Of a DNA stretch of 16,081 nt, positions 7,217-13,894 are shown piece by piece (the first letter of the stretch is position 1; each line of letters begins with the position of its first letter). The notes below the pieces were generated by a model. It was not told the DNA's origin, did not search any database, and was given only the letters and a program-made list of their open reading frames with translations. The stretch spans positions 1 through 16,081 of the forward strand of contig DVMB01000075.1 of assembly GCA_018715225.1 (NCBI GenBank). Direction: 5' to 3'. The DNA is from Candidatus Onthoplasma faecigallinarum (lineage in GTDB: Bacteria > Bacillota > Clostridia > Christensenellales > UBA1242). The position numbers were made by a program, and so were the translations under genes.

Positions 7217-7316
7217 ACACACCTCTAATTAAGATTTTTTATTTATTTCTTATCTCTAGAGCAATTTTATAGATTATATTTCAATTTTGCTCACAATCTA
7301 TCAAACATTCTGTACG

Positions 7317-7754
7317 TTACAAAATCTCTTTATAGATTGTAATAGGACCATCAAGATCGGCATTTATCTGCATATTTTCGCCGAAAGCACCCAGTTTGAC
7401 ATCTACGCCCAAACCCTTCAATTCGTCCGCCAACGCTAAGTACAATAGTTTCGCTTTTTCTTTGTCGGCAGAAAGGCTAAAATCCGGTCTAGCTCCGCTA
7501 CCATTCCCTGTACACAAAGTAAAATTCGACACAAGCAACAACTCGCCCTGTATATCCAGTAAACTGTCGTTCAACTTATTTTCTCGTTCGAAAATTCGCA
7601 TGTGTGCAATTTTCGCCGCACACTTTTTGACCTGCTCAATGGTGTCGTCCTTACACACTCCAACCAACACCATCAAGCCCTTTTTCACTTCGCTTATCAA
7701 TTCATCATTGACACGCAGGCTTGCACCCTTAATTCTCTGTAGAACAATCCTCAT
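7317..7754 (-). CDS. dtd: D-aminoacyl-tRNA deacylase
   Basis: This family hydrolyses D-amino acids (and glycine mischarged on tRNA-Ala) from tRNAs, a translation-proofreading step in the cytoplasm. The start MRIVLQRIKGASL is typical, as are the S-x-F-T-L active-site motif (76-80) and the Gly-Pro motif DGPITI (135-140) that forms the cross-subunit chiral filter in the dimer. Length 145 aa equals the family norm. The usual Gln of SQFTL is Asn77 here, and the segment after it (CTGNGSGARPDF) is less basic than the usual RKGRRP. The ATG lies 5 bp after the yqeY stop; the nearest purine-rich RBS-like stretch (AAGGGA) is inside the yqeY end, so the pair is probably cotranscribed and translationally coupled. 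Confidence 0.93.
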   Translation of the reverse strand: MRIVLQRIKGASLRVNDELISEVKKGLMVLVGVCKDDTIEQVKKCAAKIAHMRIFERENKLNDSLLDIQGELLLVSNFTLCTGNGSGARPDFSLSADKEKAKLLYLALADELKGLGVDVKLGAFGENMQINADLDGPITIYKEIL

Positions 7755-7759
7755 AAAGA

Positions 7760-8182
7760 CTACATTTCCCTTGCAATTTTGTTGACCATGCCCATATCAA
7801 CTTTGCCAGCATATTCCGCCTTAAAATGTTTCATAATGGTTGGAATTGATTTGTCAGGTAGGGTTGCAATGATGTTCTTTATCTCAACTTCACTCAACAT
7901 TTTAGGTAAATATTTAGATATAATAACCTTCTGCTTTTCTATATTTTCGGCTTCAATCGTATTCCCCGCCTTGATATAATTTTCTTGCTCTTCACTGAGT
8001 TCTTTTATCGTCTTTTGCAAAATCTGGATAGTGTCATTATCCGTCATCTCTTTGCCATTTTTCTTTGCTTCAATACTGAATAGCAAAACTTTGTTCATAA
8101 CGACCCCAAATATTGCACGTGCTACACTGTCATGCTCTTTCATCGCTTGCACATTCGCTTTTTTGATTTCGTCTATAATCAT
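7760..8182 (-). CDS. GatB/YqeY domain-containing protein
   Basis: This stand-alone YqeY-type protein resembles the tail domain of the amidotransferase subunit GatB, which contacts tRNA. A YqeY-family helical N-terminal region (IDEIKKANVQAMKEHDSVARAIFGVVMNK) is followed by the signature-like KELSEEQENYIKAG and KQKVIISKYLPKMLSEVEI, and a C-terminal small helical domain ending in GKVDMGMVNKIAREM. Length 140 aa is close to the usual 147. The exact cellular role is not established; the neighbouring dtd fits a translation or tRNA link. The RBS AAAAAAGGAG lies seven bases before the ATG. A candidate promoter lies in the spacer after dnaB. Confidence 0.9.
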   Translation of the reverse strand: MIIDEIKKANVQAMKEHDSVARAIFGVVMNKVLLFSIEAKKNGKEMTDNDTIQILQKTIKELSEEQENYIKAGNTIEAENIEKQKVIISKYLPKMLSEVEIKNIIATLPDKSIPTIMKHFKAEYAGKVDMGMVNKIAREM

Positions 8183-8261
8183 ATAAACTCCTTTTTTATT
8201 TTTGATTATTTTTATTGCAATAGAATTTTTGTAGATTAAATTTATTGTCTATCAAATTTTA

Positions 8262-8290
8262 ATTATACTGAGATATAAAATTGATGTACT
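8262..8290 (-). promoter_or_regulatory. Weak candidate promoter for yqeY-dtd
   Basis: On the minus strand a perfect TATAAT (8267-8262) lies 17 bp after AGTACA (8290-8285), which matches only three of six -35 bases. It would give an approximately 75-nt leader before yqeY. No terminator is visible between dnaB and yqeY, so read-through from dnaB is equally possible. Confidence 0.25.
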
Positions 8291-8337
8291 TCATTTTCTC
8301 GAATTGTTGACGGACAAGATTGTTTGACAAAAAACTA

Positions 8338-9771
8338 TTATTCGTCTTTAAAAATGTCATTCACTTCCGCATTTTCTACCGGGGTTAGCACCACGTCTTT
8401 TTGACCTTGCAATTTGCTAACATTTTTTGTATATAACATATCTTTGCCCTGTTCATAAAATTGCGTATATTCGCTCTTCCATTTTATTGGGATAGTACCA
8501 CGTTGACCGTTCCTGTGTTTTGCTATCACTAGAGAATAATCTAGTGCATCGTCATTGTTGTCTTCGGCCGCATTATCGCTAGCCACGTCCGAAATAAACA
8601 TGACAATATCTGCATCTTGTTCAATACTACCACTCTCTCTTAAGTCACTGAGTTGTGGTGTCTTGTCCGCACGTTTTTCGCTCTCACGATTCAACTGGGA
8701 CAACAATATTATTGGCACTCCCAATTCACGTGCTGCCAACTTGATGCTACGTGTAAGATCGGCAACTTCTTGCTGACGGTTGTTATCTTTCGTTCCTCTC
8801 TCACTCTTCATCAACTGAAGATAGTCAATGATCACCATATCTAGCCCGTTTTTGATCTTCAGTCTTCTACACTTTGACAAAATTTCGGTAGGTGTGATGG
8901 TCGTAGTGTCGTCTATATAGATATTGGAATTCTCCAAAATCTTCTTCGTCTCGAATAGCGTTGCCCAGACATTGTTGTCTTTCGTTCCGCCCTTCACATA
9001 GTCCATAGGCACTCTACCCGTAGAGCATATGAAACGTTGTGCCACTTGTAGCGAGGACATCTCAAGGTCAAACATAGCAACTGACTTGTTGTATTTCAAA
9101 GCGGAATTTATCGCAAAATTTACCGCCAAAGTCGTCTTACCAATACCTGGACGTGCTGCAATGATGATAAGTTCGCCCGGTTTAAAGCCGTTCGTAATTT
9201 TATCCAAAGTAGGAAACCCTACCTTAACTCCCATGTTGGAATTAGGATCAATCGAGATCTTTTCCATCAAATCAATCGCTTCATTGACACCTTTTTTGAT
9301 ATGTTCGAGGTCATTTGTTCGTCTAGTCTGTGCTATGTCAAAGATGTATTTCTCCGCTTTTTCAAGCACATCTTGTGCACTCTTACCCTCATAAGCTTCA
9401 TTGATTGTCTTTTGGGATACGTCTATGATTTCTCTTAAAATACTATCGTTCCTGACAATCTCAGCATAATATTTATAATTAGCCGCACTTGGAACATAAT
9501 TGGTCAAGTCTGTGATATATTCAAGTCCGCCAACCTCTTCTAGTTGTCCTTTGTCTTTCAGCACTTTGCTGACGGTGATATAGTCTATCGCCGTATCAAG
9601 GTAATAGTTGTCCAACATTGCTTGATAAATCTTTTGATGTGCGGACGAATAAAAATCTTTTGCATTCAAACTTGCAAACACATTCTCGCACGCATCTTTT
9701 GATAGAAACAGACAGCCAAGTAAACTTTGCTCTGCTTCCAAATCGTTTGGTTGAATAATAGGTTTATCCAT
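8338..9771 (-). CDS. dnaB: Replicative DNA helicase DnaB
   Basis: This is the hexameric helicase that unwinds DNA at the replication fork and recruits primase. The N-terminal helical domain (about 1-110, starting NDLEAEQSLLGC) binds primase in this family. The RecA-type motor starts near residue 185. It shows Walker A ARPGIGKT (206-213), FDLEMSSLQVAQR (234-246), Walker B MVIIDYLQLM (312-321), the sensor SQLNRESEKR (358-367), LSDLRESGSIEQDAD (374-388) and the arginine-finger region AKHRNGQRG (417-425). Length 477 aa is slightly above the usual 440-460; an Asp/Asn-rich stretch (SDNAAEDNNDD, 398-408) lies before the arginine-finger region. The RBS AGGAGG overlaps the stop of the small membrane gene upstream. 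No intein is seen. Confidence 0.98.
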   Translation of the reverse strand: MDKPIIQPNDLEAEQSLLGCLFLSKDACENVFASLNAKDFYSSAHQKIYQAMLDNYYLDTAIDYITVSKVLKDKGQLEEVGGLEYITDLTNYVPSAANYKYYAEIVRNDSILREIIDVSQKTINEAYEGKSAQDVLEKAEKYIFDIAQTRRTNDLEHIKKGVNEAIDLMEKISIDPNSNMGVKVGFPTLDKITNGFKPGELIIIAARPGIGKTTLAVNFAINSALKYNKSVAMFDLEMSSLQVAQRFICSTGRVPMDYVKGGTKDNNVWATLFETKKILENSNIYIDDTTTITPTEILSKCRRLKIKNGLDMVIIDYLQLMKSERGTKDNNRQQEVADLTRSIKLAARELGVPIILLSQLNRESEKRADKTPQLSDLRESGSIEQDADIVMFISDVASDNAAEDNNDDALDYSLVIAKHRNGQRGTIPIKWKSEYTQFYEQGKDMLYTKNVSKLQGQKDVVLTPVENAEVNDIFKDE

Positions 9772-9779
9772 TCTTCCTC

Positions 9780-10043
9780 CTATTTAAATACATCTTTGTC
9801 GCCCTCTAGTTCAATTTTTGCCTGTCTTCGCCTTTCACGCTTTCTTGCTATCAATTCTTCAATCAAAACAGCAATTCCCATGATCAGCATAAACAGTAAA
9901 ATTTGCACAGCGTTTGACGTGATGACATTCCTTAACAGATACCCAATCGCTATCAAAAAAGGTACACAGCACAAAATAGTGATGGCAATTCGCTTGCCCA
10001 CTTTCATGATATTTTGTATTATTTCCTGCTGATTTTTTCTCAT
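9780..10043 (-). CDS. Small two-helix membrane protein, unknown function
   Basis: The 87-aa protein has a basic N-terminus (MRKNQQEIIQNIMKVGKR), a hydrophobic segment (about 19-36), a second one (about 45-62) and a charged Arg/Lys-rich C-terminus (ARKRERRRQAK). This predicts a hairpin in the membrane with both ends inside. The start is the ATG at 10043-10041, whose A is shared with the typA stop (TGATG), preceded by GTGGAGGG as RBS. An in-frame TTG one codon earlier is less likely. Its stop TAG runs straight into the dnaB RBS. It is thus locked between typA and dnaB, and all three are almost certainly cotranscribed. No family is recognised. Confidence 0.8.
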   Translation of the reverse strand: MRKNQQEIIQNIMKVGKRIAITILCCVPFLIAIGYLLRNVITSNAVQILLFMLIMGIAVLIEELIARKRERRRQAKIELEGDKDVFK

Positions 10044-11860
10044 CAACCCTCCACGACAGGTTTTTTGCTCTTTGCACGCAATTGATGATCCAAAATTTGT
10101 TTTCTAATACGAATACTCTTTGGAGTAACCTCTACCAACTCGTCGTCTGCAATGAATTCCAAAGCGGCCTCCAACGACATAGGTTGAACAGGAATCAATT
10201 TCAACGCTTCATCACTGGCACTGCTTCTGGTGTTGGTCAATTGTTTTTTCTTGCACACATTGACTACTATGTCATCGCCCTTAGGGTTCGCTCCTACTAC
10301 CTGACCCATATAGACTTTATCGCCAGGTTTCACTAGCAATCTACCACGACCCTGTGCGTTGAATAGTCCGTAAGTGACCGCTTCTCCTGTCTCGTATGAG
10401 ATTAAAGATCCAAAATTCCTACCCTCAATGTCTCCCTTGTATGGTTCATAATCATAGAACACGCTTGACATCACGCCTTCGCCACGTGTATCTGTGAGCA
10501 TCTGTGATTTATACCCAAAAAGTCCACGGCTAGGCACCAAAAATTGTAATCTCATTCTACTACCTATAGGAGACATATCCAATAGTTCGCCCTTCTTCAC
10601 ACCCATAGATTGCATAATCGTTCCCACGCAATCTTCTGGCACGTCCAATACGACTTTATCTATAGGTTCGCACCTCACTCCGTCAATGGTCTTGTATAGC
10701 ACTCTCGGTCTGCTTACTTGGAATTCATAGCCGTCTCTACGCATATTCTCTATCAAAATAGATAGATGCATCTCTCCACGTCCACGCACTTTGAATTGGT
10801 CGGCTGTTGCTCCATCCTCCACTTGCAAGGATAGATCTTTCACTGCCTCTTTATATAGACGCTCTTTTATATGCCTGCTTGTGACATATTTTCCTTCTTT
10901 TCCAGCAAATGGACTATCGTTTACCATAAAAGTCATCTCAACGCTTGGTTCACTAATTTTTACAAATGGGATAGGTTCCATTTCGTTGGTCTCGCTTATT
11001 GTGTCCCCAATAGTTATATCAGGTAGCCCCGCAATACAGATTATATCTCCCGCAGTTCCCTGTTCAATGGGATCTCTTTTTAGCCCATTGAAATTGAAAA
11101 TGTTGACAACTTTTCCGCTATAAGCCTTGCTTGAGTCAAAGAAATTTTTGATATACACTGTTTGATTCAGTTTAATAGTCCCACTCTCCACCTTTCCTAC
11201 AGCGAGTTTCCCTAGATAATCATTTTGCTCAGTAGATGAAATCAACATTTGGAATGGTGCATCCTCGTCCATCTTAGGTGGATCAATATGATTGATGATC
11301 GCTTCAAACAACGGCTCCATATTGACCCCTGGCTTTTTATAATCAGTTGTAGCCACTCCTTCACGTGCCGAGCAATAGATAATGGGGCTATCCAGTTGCT
11401 CATCGCTAGCATTCAAGTCAAGCATAAGTTCCAAAACCTCGTCGCCGACCACATCCAATCTCGCATCTGGACGGTCAATTTTATTGATAACTATCACAAC
11501 TTTCAAGTTAAGAGCCAAAGCTTTTTCTAGCACGAATCTGGTCTGTGGCATAGGTCCTTCAAACGCATCTACGACCAACAACACTCCGTCTACCATTTTC
11601 AGCACACGTTCTACTTCTCCACCAAAATCTGCGTGCCCTGGAGTATCTACAATGTTGATCTTGGTTCCCTTGTAGTAAGCAGAACAATTTTTTGAAAGAA
11701 TGGTAATGCCTCTTTCTCTTTCAAGTGCATTACTATCCATAACTCTATCCAAAACTTCTTGATTATCTCTAAAAATTCCGCCCTGTTTTAATAGTGCATT
11801 GACCAAACTTGTCTTACCATGGTCAACGTGGGCAATAATCGCAATATTTCTAATGTCCAT
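10043..11860 (-). CDS. typA: Translational GTPase TypA/BipA
   Basis: This ribosome-associated GTPase is related to EF-G and LepA and is involved in ribosome assembly and stress or low-temperature growth in other bacteria. The G domain shows AHVDHGKT (10-17), RGITI (50-54), DTPGH (72-76), NKID (126-129) and CSAREG (G5). Downstream are the beta-barrel and the alpha/beta domains, including GRGEMHLSILIENMRR and LFGYKSQMLTDTRGEG, which are typical of TypA rather than EF-G or LepA. Length 605 aa is standard. It has its own promoter candidate (11926-11898) and RBS (AGAGGG). It heads a typA-membrane protein-dnaB unit and is divergent from the HU gene. Confidence 0.97.
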   Translation of the reverse strand: MDIRNIAIIAHVDHGKTSLVNALLKQGGIFRDNQEVLDRVMDSNALERERGITILSKNCSAYYKGTKINIVDTPGHADFGGEVERVLKMVDGVLLVVDAFEGPMPQTRFVLEKALALNLKVVIVINKIDRPDARLDVVGDEVLELMLDLNASDEQLDSPIIYCSAREGVATTDYKKPGVNMEPLFEAIINHIDPPKMDEDAPFQMLISSTEQNDYLGKLAVGKVESGTIKLNQTVYIKNFFDSSKAYSGKVVNIFNFNGLKRDPIEQGTAGDIICIAGLPDITIGDTISETNEMEPIPFVKISEPSVEMTFMVNDSPFAGKEGKYVTSRHIKERLYKEAVKDLSLQVEDGATADQFKVRGRGEMHLSILIENMRRDGYEFQVSRPRVLYKTIDGVRCEPIDKVVLDVPEDCVGTIMQSMGVKKGELLDMSPIGSRMRLQFLVPSRGLFGYKSQMLTDTRGEGVMSSVFYDYEPYKGDIEGRNFGSLISYETGEAVTYGLFNAQGRGRLLVKPGDKVYMGQVVGANPKGDDIVVNVCKKKQLTNTRSSASDEALKLIPVQPMSLEAALEFIADDELVEVTPKSIRIRKQILDHQLRAKSKKPVVEG

Positions 11861-11897
11861 ATCTTTATTCCCTCTATTTTAAAATAGTTTACTTTAT

Positions 11898-11926
11898 ATG
11901 ATAACATAAACACACAAAAATTGCAA
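11898..11926 (-). promoter_or_regulatory. Promoter of typA (extended -10)
   Basis: Minus strand: TTGCAA (11926-11921), a 17-bp spacer, then TATCAT (11903-11898) preceded by TGT, an extended -10 motif. The predicted start is about 30 nt before the typA ATG. The match is four of six at -35 and five of six at -10. Confidence 0.6.
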
Positions 11927-12033
11927 TAAAAACCCTCAATTAAATTCTACAAATCAAAAAACGAAACAATTTTTTGCTCCACCCACACATAATCTAGCGG
12001 ATATTTTTTTTTCAAATCATCAACCTAATAAAA

Positions 12034-12042
12034 TTATCCACA
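12034..12042 (+). promoter_or_regulatory. Perfect DnaA-box sequence
   Basis: TTATCCACA matches the consensus TTATNCACA exactly. It is single and lies about 65 bp upstream of the HU -35 element. One nonamer of this kind can occur by chance, so binding is a possibility only; DnaA as a regulator of HU or typA would be an inference. Confidence 0.4.
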
Positions 12043-12105
12043 TGAAATCACAAAAAATTAAAAAGAGCAACTATCATAAATTTTTAAAAAAACACTAAAA
12101 AATAG

Positions 12106-12134
12106 TTGATTTTTTATTTTGTATTTGATAGCAT
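12106..12134 (+). promoter_or_regulatory. Candidate promoter of the HU gene
   Basis: TTGATT (12106-12111), a 17-bp spacer and TAGCAT (12129-12134) preceded by TGA give a spaced sigma-A-like promoter with an extended -10. Each hexamer matches four of six bases. The predicted start falls at about 12141, right at the edge of the palindrome at 12142-12156. Confidence 0.4.
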
Positions 12135-12141
12135 TTTTATA

Positions 12142-12156
12142 GTTGAAATATTCAAC
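12142..12156. repeat. Palindrome GTTGAA-ATA-TTCAAC in the HU leader
   Basis: Perfect 6-bp arms flank a 3-bp centre, about 10 bp upstream of the HU RBS. The position next to the predicted transcription start fits an operator or a 5'-end stem in the mRNA. No regulator is known from the sequence. Confidence 0.5.
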
Positions 12157-12175
12157 AGATAAAAAGGAGAGAATT

Positions 12176-12460
12176 ATGAATACAATTAGCGCAGGGGAAT
12201 TCATCAAGCAAGTAGCAGATGCTACAGGTGTTACCCAAACCCAAGCAAAAGCAATACTTAATGCTGCTGGTGAGAAAATTAAAGAAAATTTAAAGGCTGG
12301 TAAAGAAATGCACTTCATTGGCTATTTCAATATCGGCATCAAAGCTAAAAAAGCTGGTGTAAAACTTAATCCATTTACAGGCGAGAAAGTAAAAGTTGCT
12401 GCATGCAAAGTTCCTACAGTTAAACTAAGTGCTACTTTCAAACAATTATTGAAGAAATAA
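12176..12460 (+). CDS. HU-type nucleoid DNA-binding protein
   Basis: This is a small dimeric histone-like protein that bends and compacts DNA. The 94-aa sequence has the helical N-terminus (ISAGEFIKQVADATGVTQTQAKAILNA) and the beta-arm region IGYFNIG...KLNPFTGEKV...KVPTVKLSATFKQLL. The arm tip keeps the intercalating Pro66 of the family N-P motif, but the preceding conserved Arg is Leu64 (RNP becomes LNP). GFGTF is altered to IGYFN, so it is a divergent HU. The ATG at 12176 has GGAGAG at 12166-12171; an ATG 33 bp upstream lacks an RBS and would add residues not found in HU. It is monocistronic, with its own promoter and terminator. Confidence 0.92.
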   Translation: MNTISAGEFIKQVADATGVTQTQAKAILNAAGEKIKENLKAGKEMHFIGYFNIGIKAKKAGVKLNPFTGEKVKVAACKVPTVKLSATFKQLLKK

Positions 12461-12469
12461 TTCAAAAAG

Positions 12470-12499
12470 AATAGATGGATTAACATCCGTCTATTTTTT
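12470..12499 (+). terminator. Rho-independent terminator of the HU gene
   Basis: AATAGATGGAT (12470-12480), loop TAAC and ATCCGTCTATT (12485-12495) form an 11-bp stem with one G-T pair, followed by a T-run to 12499. It begins 10 bp after the HU stop. Confidence 0.9.
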
Positions 12500-12511
12500 G
12501 TTTTAATCTGC

Positions 12512-12529
12512 TAATTGTTTTCACAATTA
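12512..12529. repeat. Inverted repeat TAATTGT-TTTC-ACAATTA
   Basis: Perfect 7-bp arms (12512-12518 and 12523-12529) lie about 35 bp upstream of the -35 element of the next gene. The size and place suit an operator, but there is no further support. Confidence 0.35.
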
Positions 12530-12563
12530 ATTATATAATTTTCGTTTTATAGATTTGAAAAGA

Positions 12564-12592
12564 TTGTTAAAAATAAAATTATTTGGTATAAT
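12564..12592 (+). promoter_or_regulatory. Strong extended -10 promoter
   Basis: TTGTTA (12564-12569), exactly 17 bp, then a perfect TATAAT (12587-12592) preceded by TGG (extended -10). The predicted start at about 12599 lies about 15 nt before the ATG at 12615 and just upstream of the AGGGGG RBS (12605-12610). This is the best promoter in the window, and it fixes the start of the following gene. Confidence 0.75.
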
Positions 12593-12614
12593 ATATGTAA
12601 TTTTAGGGGGATAT

Positions 12615-13307
12615 ATGTGGTCAACTGTTGCAATGTGGGGCGGTGTCGCCGGATTGTTTGTGTCAATCATATCTGTAATAATATTATTTTTAACTAGGAA
12701 AAACATAATGGATATTCTAGACAAAGATGTCATTTTGTTTGAAAGGAATTTTGACATCAAGAAGAACGCCATTGAAAAATCATACAAATTAATAGATGAA
12801 ATCCAACTTAGAGGTCAACAGATCACTTCAAACTATGATTTCATCGAGCGAGCAAAATCTTGTTATAACGAGTTGTTGTGCGTAGTGAGTGATATCGCTG
12901 TAGCAAACGAATTTTATGATATAGCCATAGCAGGCAATCCAAGCGACGAGAAGAGATTGAATTCATATAAGATAAGTTGTAGAAAAGATATTGGTCTAAG
13001 GACCAAAGCCACAAAATCAAAACAAAAATCTTCCTCTAGACAAGATGAAGATAACAATAGTTTTGTGGACAAACCATCAACAACGAATTCTACTCAGTCA
13101 TATTCTAATACAAACACCTCATTTACAAGTCAGCAAAGACCTGCAGCGAGTACACAAACTAGACCTACTGCAACTACGACGACACAACGTCCCGCTCAGG
13201 CACCTACCGCTCGTCCAGTCGCTTCACAGACAAGTAGTGCACCTCAGCAAAAGACTACCACTACTACTTCTACAACAAAGACAACTCCACCAAAAACAAC
13301 AAAATAA
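12615..13307 (+). CDS. Membrane-anchored protein with Thr/Pro/Gln-rich C-terminal tail, unknown function
   Basis: The 230-aa protein begins with one hydrophobic helix (about residues 8-27, GGVAGLFVSIISVIILFLTR). A charged, probably helical domain follows (about 30-135), and then a low-complexity tail (about 154-230) of Thr, Ser, Gln, Pro and Ala that ends in many Thr and Lys. Basic residues after the helix suggest that the tail is cytoplasmic, though this is uncertain; Thr/Pro tails are more often outside the cell. The ATG at 12615 is chosen because AGGGGG lies four bases upstream and a consensus promoter lies at 12564-12592. The same frame can be opened from a TTG at 12555, but that would place the promoter inside the gene. 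I recognise no family. Confidence 0.75.
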   Translation: MWSTVAMWGGVAGLFVSIISVIILFLTRKNIMDILDKDVILFERNFDIKKNAIEKSYKLIDEIQLRGQQITSNYDFIERAKSCYNELLCVVSDIAVANEFYDIAIAGNPSDEKRLNSYKISCRKDIGLRTKATKSKQKSSSRQDEDNNSFVDKPSTTNSTQSYSNTNTSFTSQQRPAASTQTRPTATTTTQRPAQAPTARPVASQTSSAPQQKTTTTTSTTKTTPPKTTK

Positions 13308-13310
13308 AAA

Positions 13311-13334
13311 TAGGATTCAAAATCCTATTTTTTT
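13311..13334. terminator. Bidirectional Rho-independent terminator
   Basis: TAGGATT (13311-13317), loop CAA and AATCCTA (13321-13327) form a 7-bp stem, with seven T on the right and five A on the left. It lies between the convergent genes ending at 13307 and 13341 and can serve both. Confidence 0.85.
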
Positions 13335-13340
13335 ATTTCA

Positions 13341-13880
13341 TTATTTTATTTTTACGATCGGTTTATTCATATATTTTTGGATCAGCAATTTCAAAGAGTC
13401 CAAATTCCCAGTAAGGCTATCTTTTCTCACCACGACGAACATCTGTCTGTTAAATACCAATACCAGACGCTCATCGTCTTCGACACATGATGTCAATGTA
13501 GATAAGTCCATCACGCTTCTACTGACCTCTTCTCCGTTCTTTTGGAAAGAGACATCGCATTTTGTCTCGTCAATCTTCACGATCATCAAGTCTCTATCTG
13601 CAATGCTTGTCTTGTATACACGTTTTGCATTAGCCTTAAAAAGAATAGGAAAACATATATATAGAATCAGCAAAGCCACTATCAAAACCAACAAAAATAT
13701 ATCAAACGCAATACTCTCGCCATCTCGTATATCCCATATCAACGTGCTGATCATCAGCAGCAATGATACGCACAAAAGGACTATGAATACGATATTTGAT
13801 TTTCTTCTCTGTTGCCTTATAGTATACAATGTTCCCTTGACATTGTCGTCTTCACTCATTTTAAACTGACATTCAAACAT
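13341..13880 (-). CDS. YcxB-like membrane protein (second paralogue)
   Basis: The 179-aa protein has MFEC at the start, two hydrophobic helices (about 29-49 and 59-81) and a C-terminal soluble domain with EDDERLVLVFN (134-144) and VRKDSLTG (151-158). It is clearly a paralogue of the gene just upstream: both share MFEC, the helix pair, EDD-RLVLVFN, RKD-LTG and the LKL...K-M-K ending. The arrangement and the C-terminal pattern resemble YcxB-like proteins, whose role is unknown. The start chosen (13880) has GGTGG as RBS. An in-frame ATG at 13928 would overlap the upstream gene by 34 bp and add 16 residues absent from the paralogue. It is the last gene of the operon, before a terminator. Confidence 0.7.
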   Translation of the reverse strand: MFECQFKMSEDDNVKGTLYTIRQQRRKSNIVFIVLLCVSLLLMISTLIWDIRDGESIAFDIFLLVLIVALLILYICFPILFKANAKRVYKTSIADRDLMIVKIDETKCDVSFQKNGEEVSRSVMDLSTLTSCVEDDERLVLVFNRQMFVVVRKDSLTGNLDSLKLLIQKYMNKPIVKIK

Positions 13881-13894
13881 AAATTTCCACCCGT

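Larger units (their letters stand above)
11861..12175. other. Divergent spacer between typA and the HU gene
   Basis: About 315 bp without a convincing gene. It contains the typA promoter (minus strand, 11926-11898), a central AT-rich stretch with one perfect DnaA-box sequence (12034-12042), the HU promoter (12106-12134), a short palindrome (12142-12156) and the HU RBS. I see no array of DnaA boxes and no RNA gene. Confidence 0.7.

Noticed and set aside
7259..7292. GAGCAA...TTGCTC inverted repeat after dtd as a terminator
   Set aside because: A 6-bp stem with a 22-nt loop and no T-run; too weak.
12143..12175. Upstream ATG for HU at 12143
   Set aside because: No RBS, and it lies within the palindrome at the predicted transcript start; HU normally begins near the second ATG, which has GGAGAG.
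11861..12175. Replication origin between typA and the HU gene
   Set aside because: Only one DnaA-box sequence and no dnaA, dnaN or repeat cluster; not enough for an origin.
12058..12318. Minus-strand frame antisense to the HU gene
   Set aside because: HU is clearly coding on the plus strand with promoter, RBS and terminator; the antisense frame has no comparable support.
12555..12614. N-terminal extension from TTG for the gene at 12615
   Set aside because: No RBS before the TTG, and the extension contains a near-consensus promoter; the ATG at 12615 has AGGGGG upstream.
13045..13869. Long plus-strand frame (274 codons) spanning the Thr-rich tail and the convergent YcxB-like gene
   Set aside because: It is out of frame with the well-supported gene at 12615, crosses a terminator and lies antisense to a gene with a paralogue. 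The low-complexity repeats in the tail explain the open frame.
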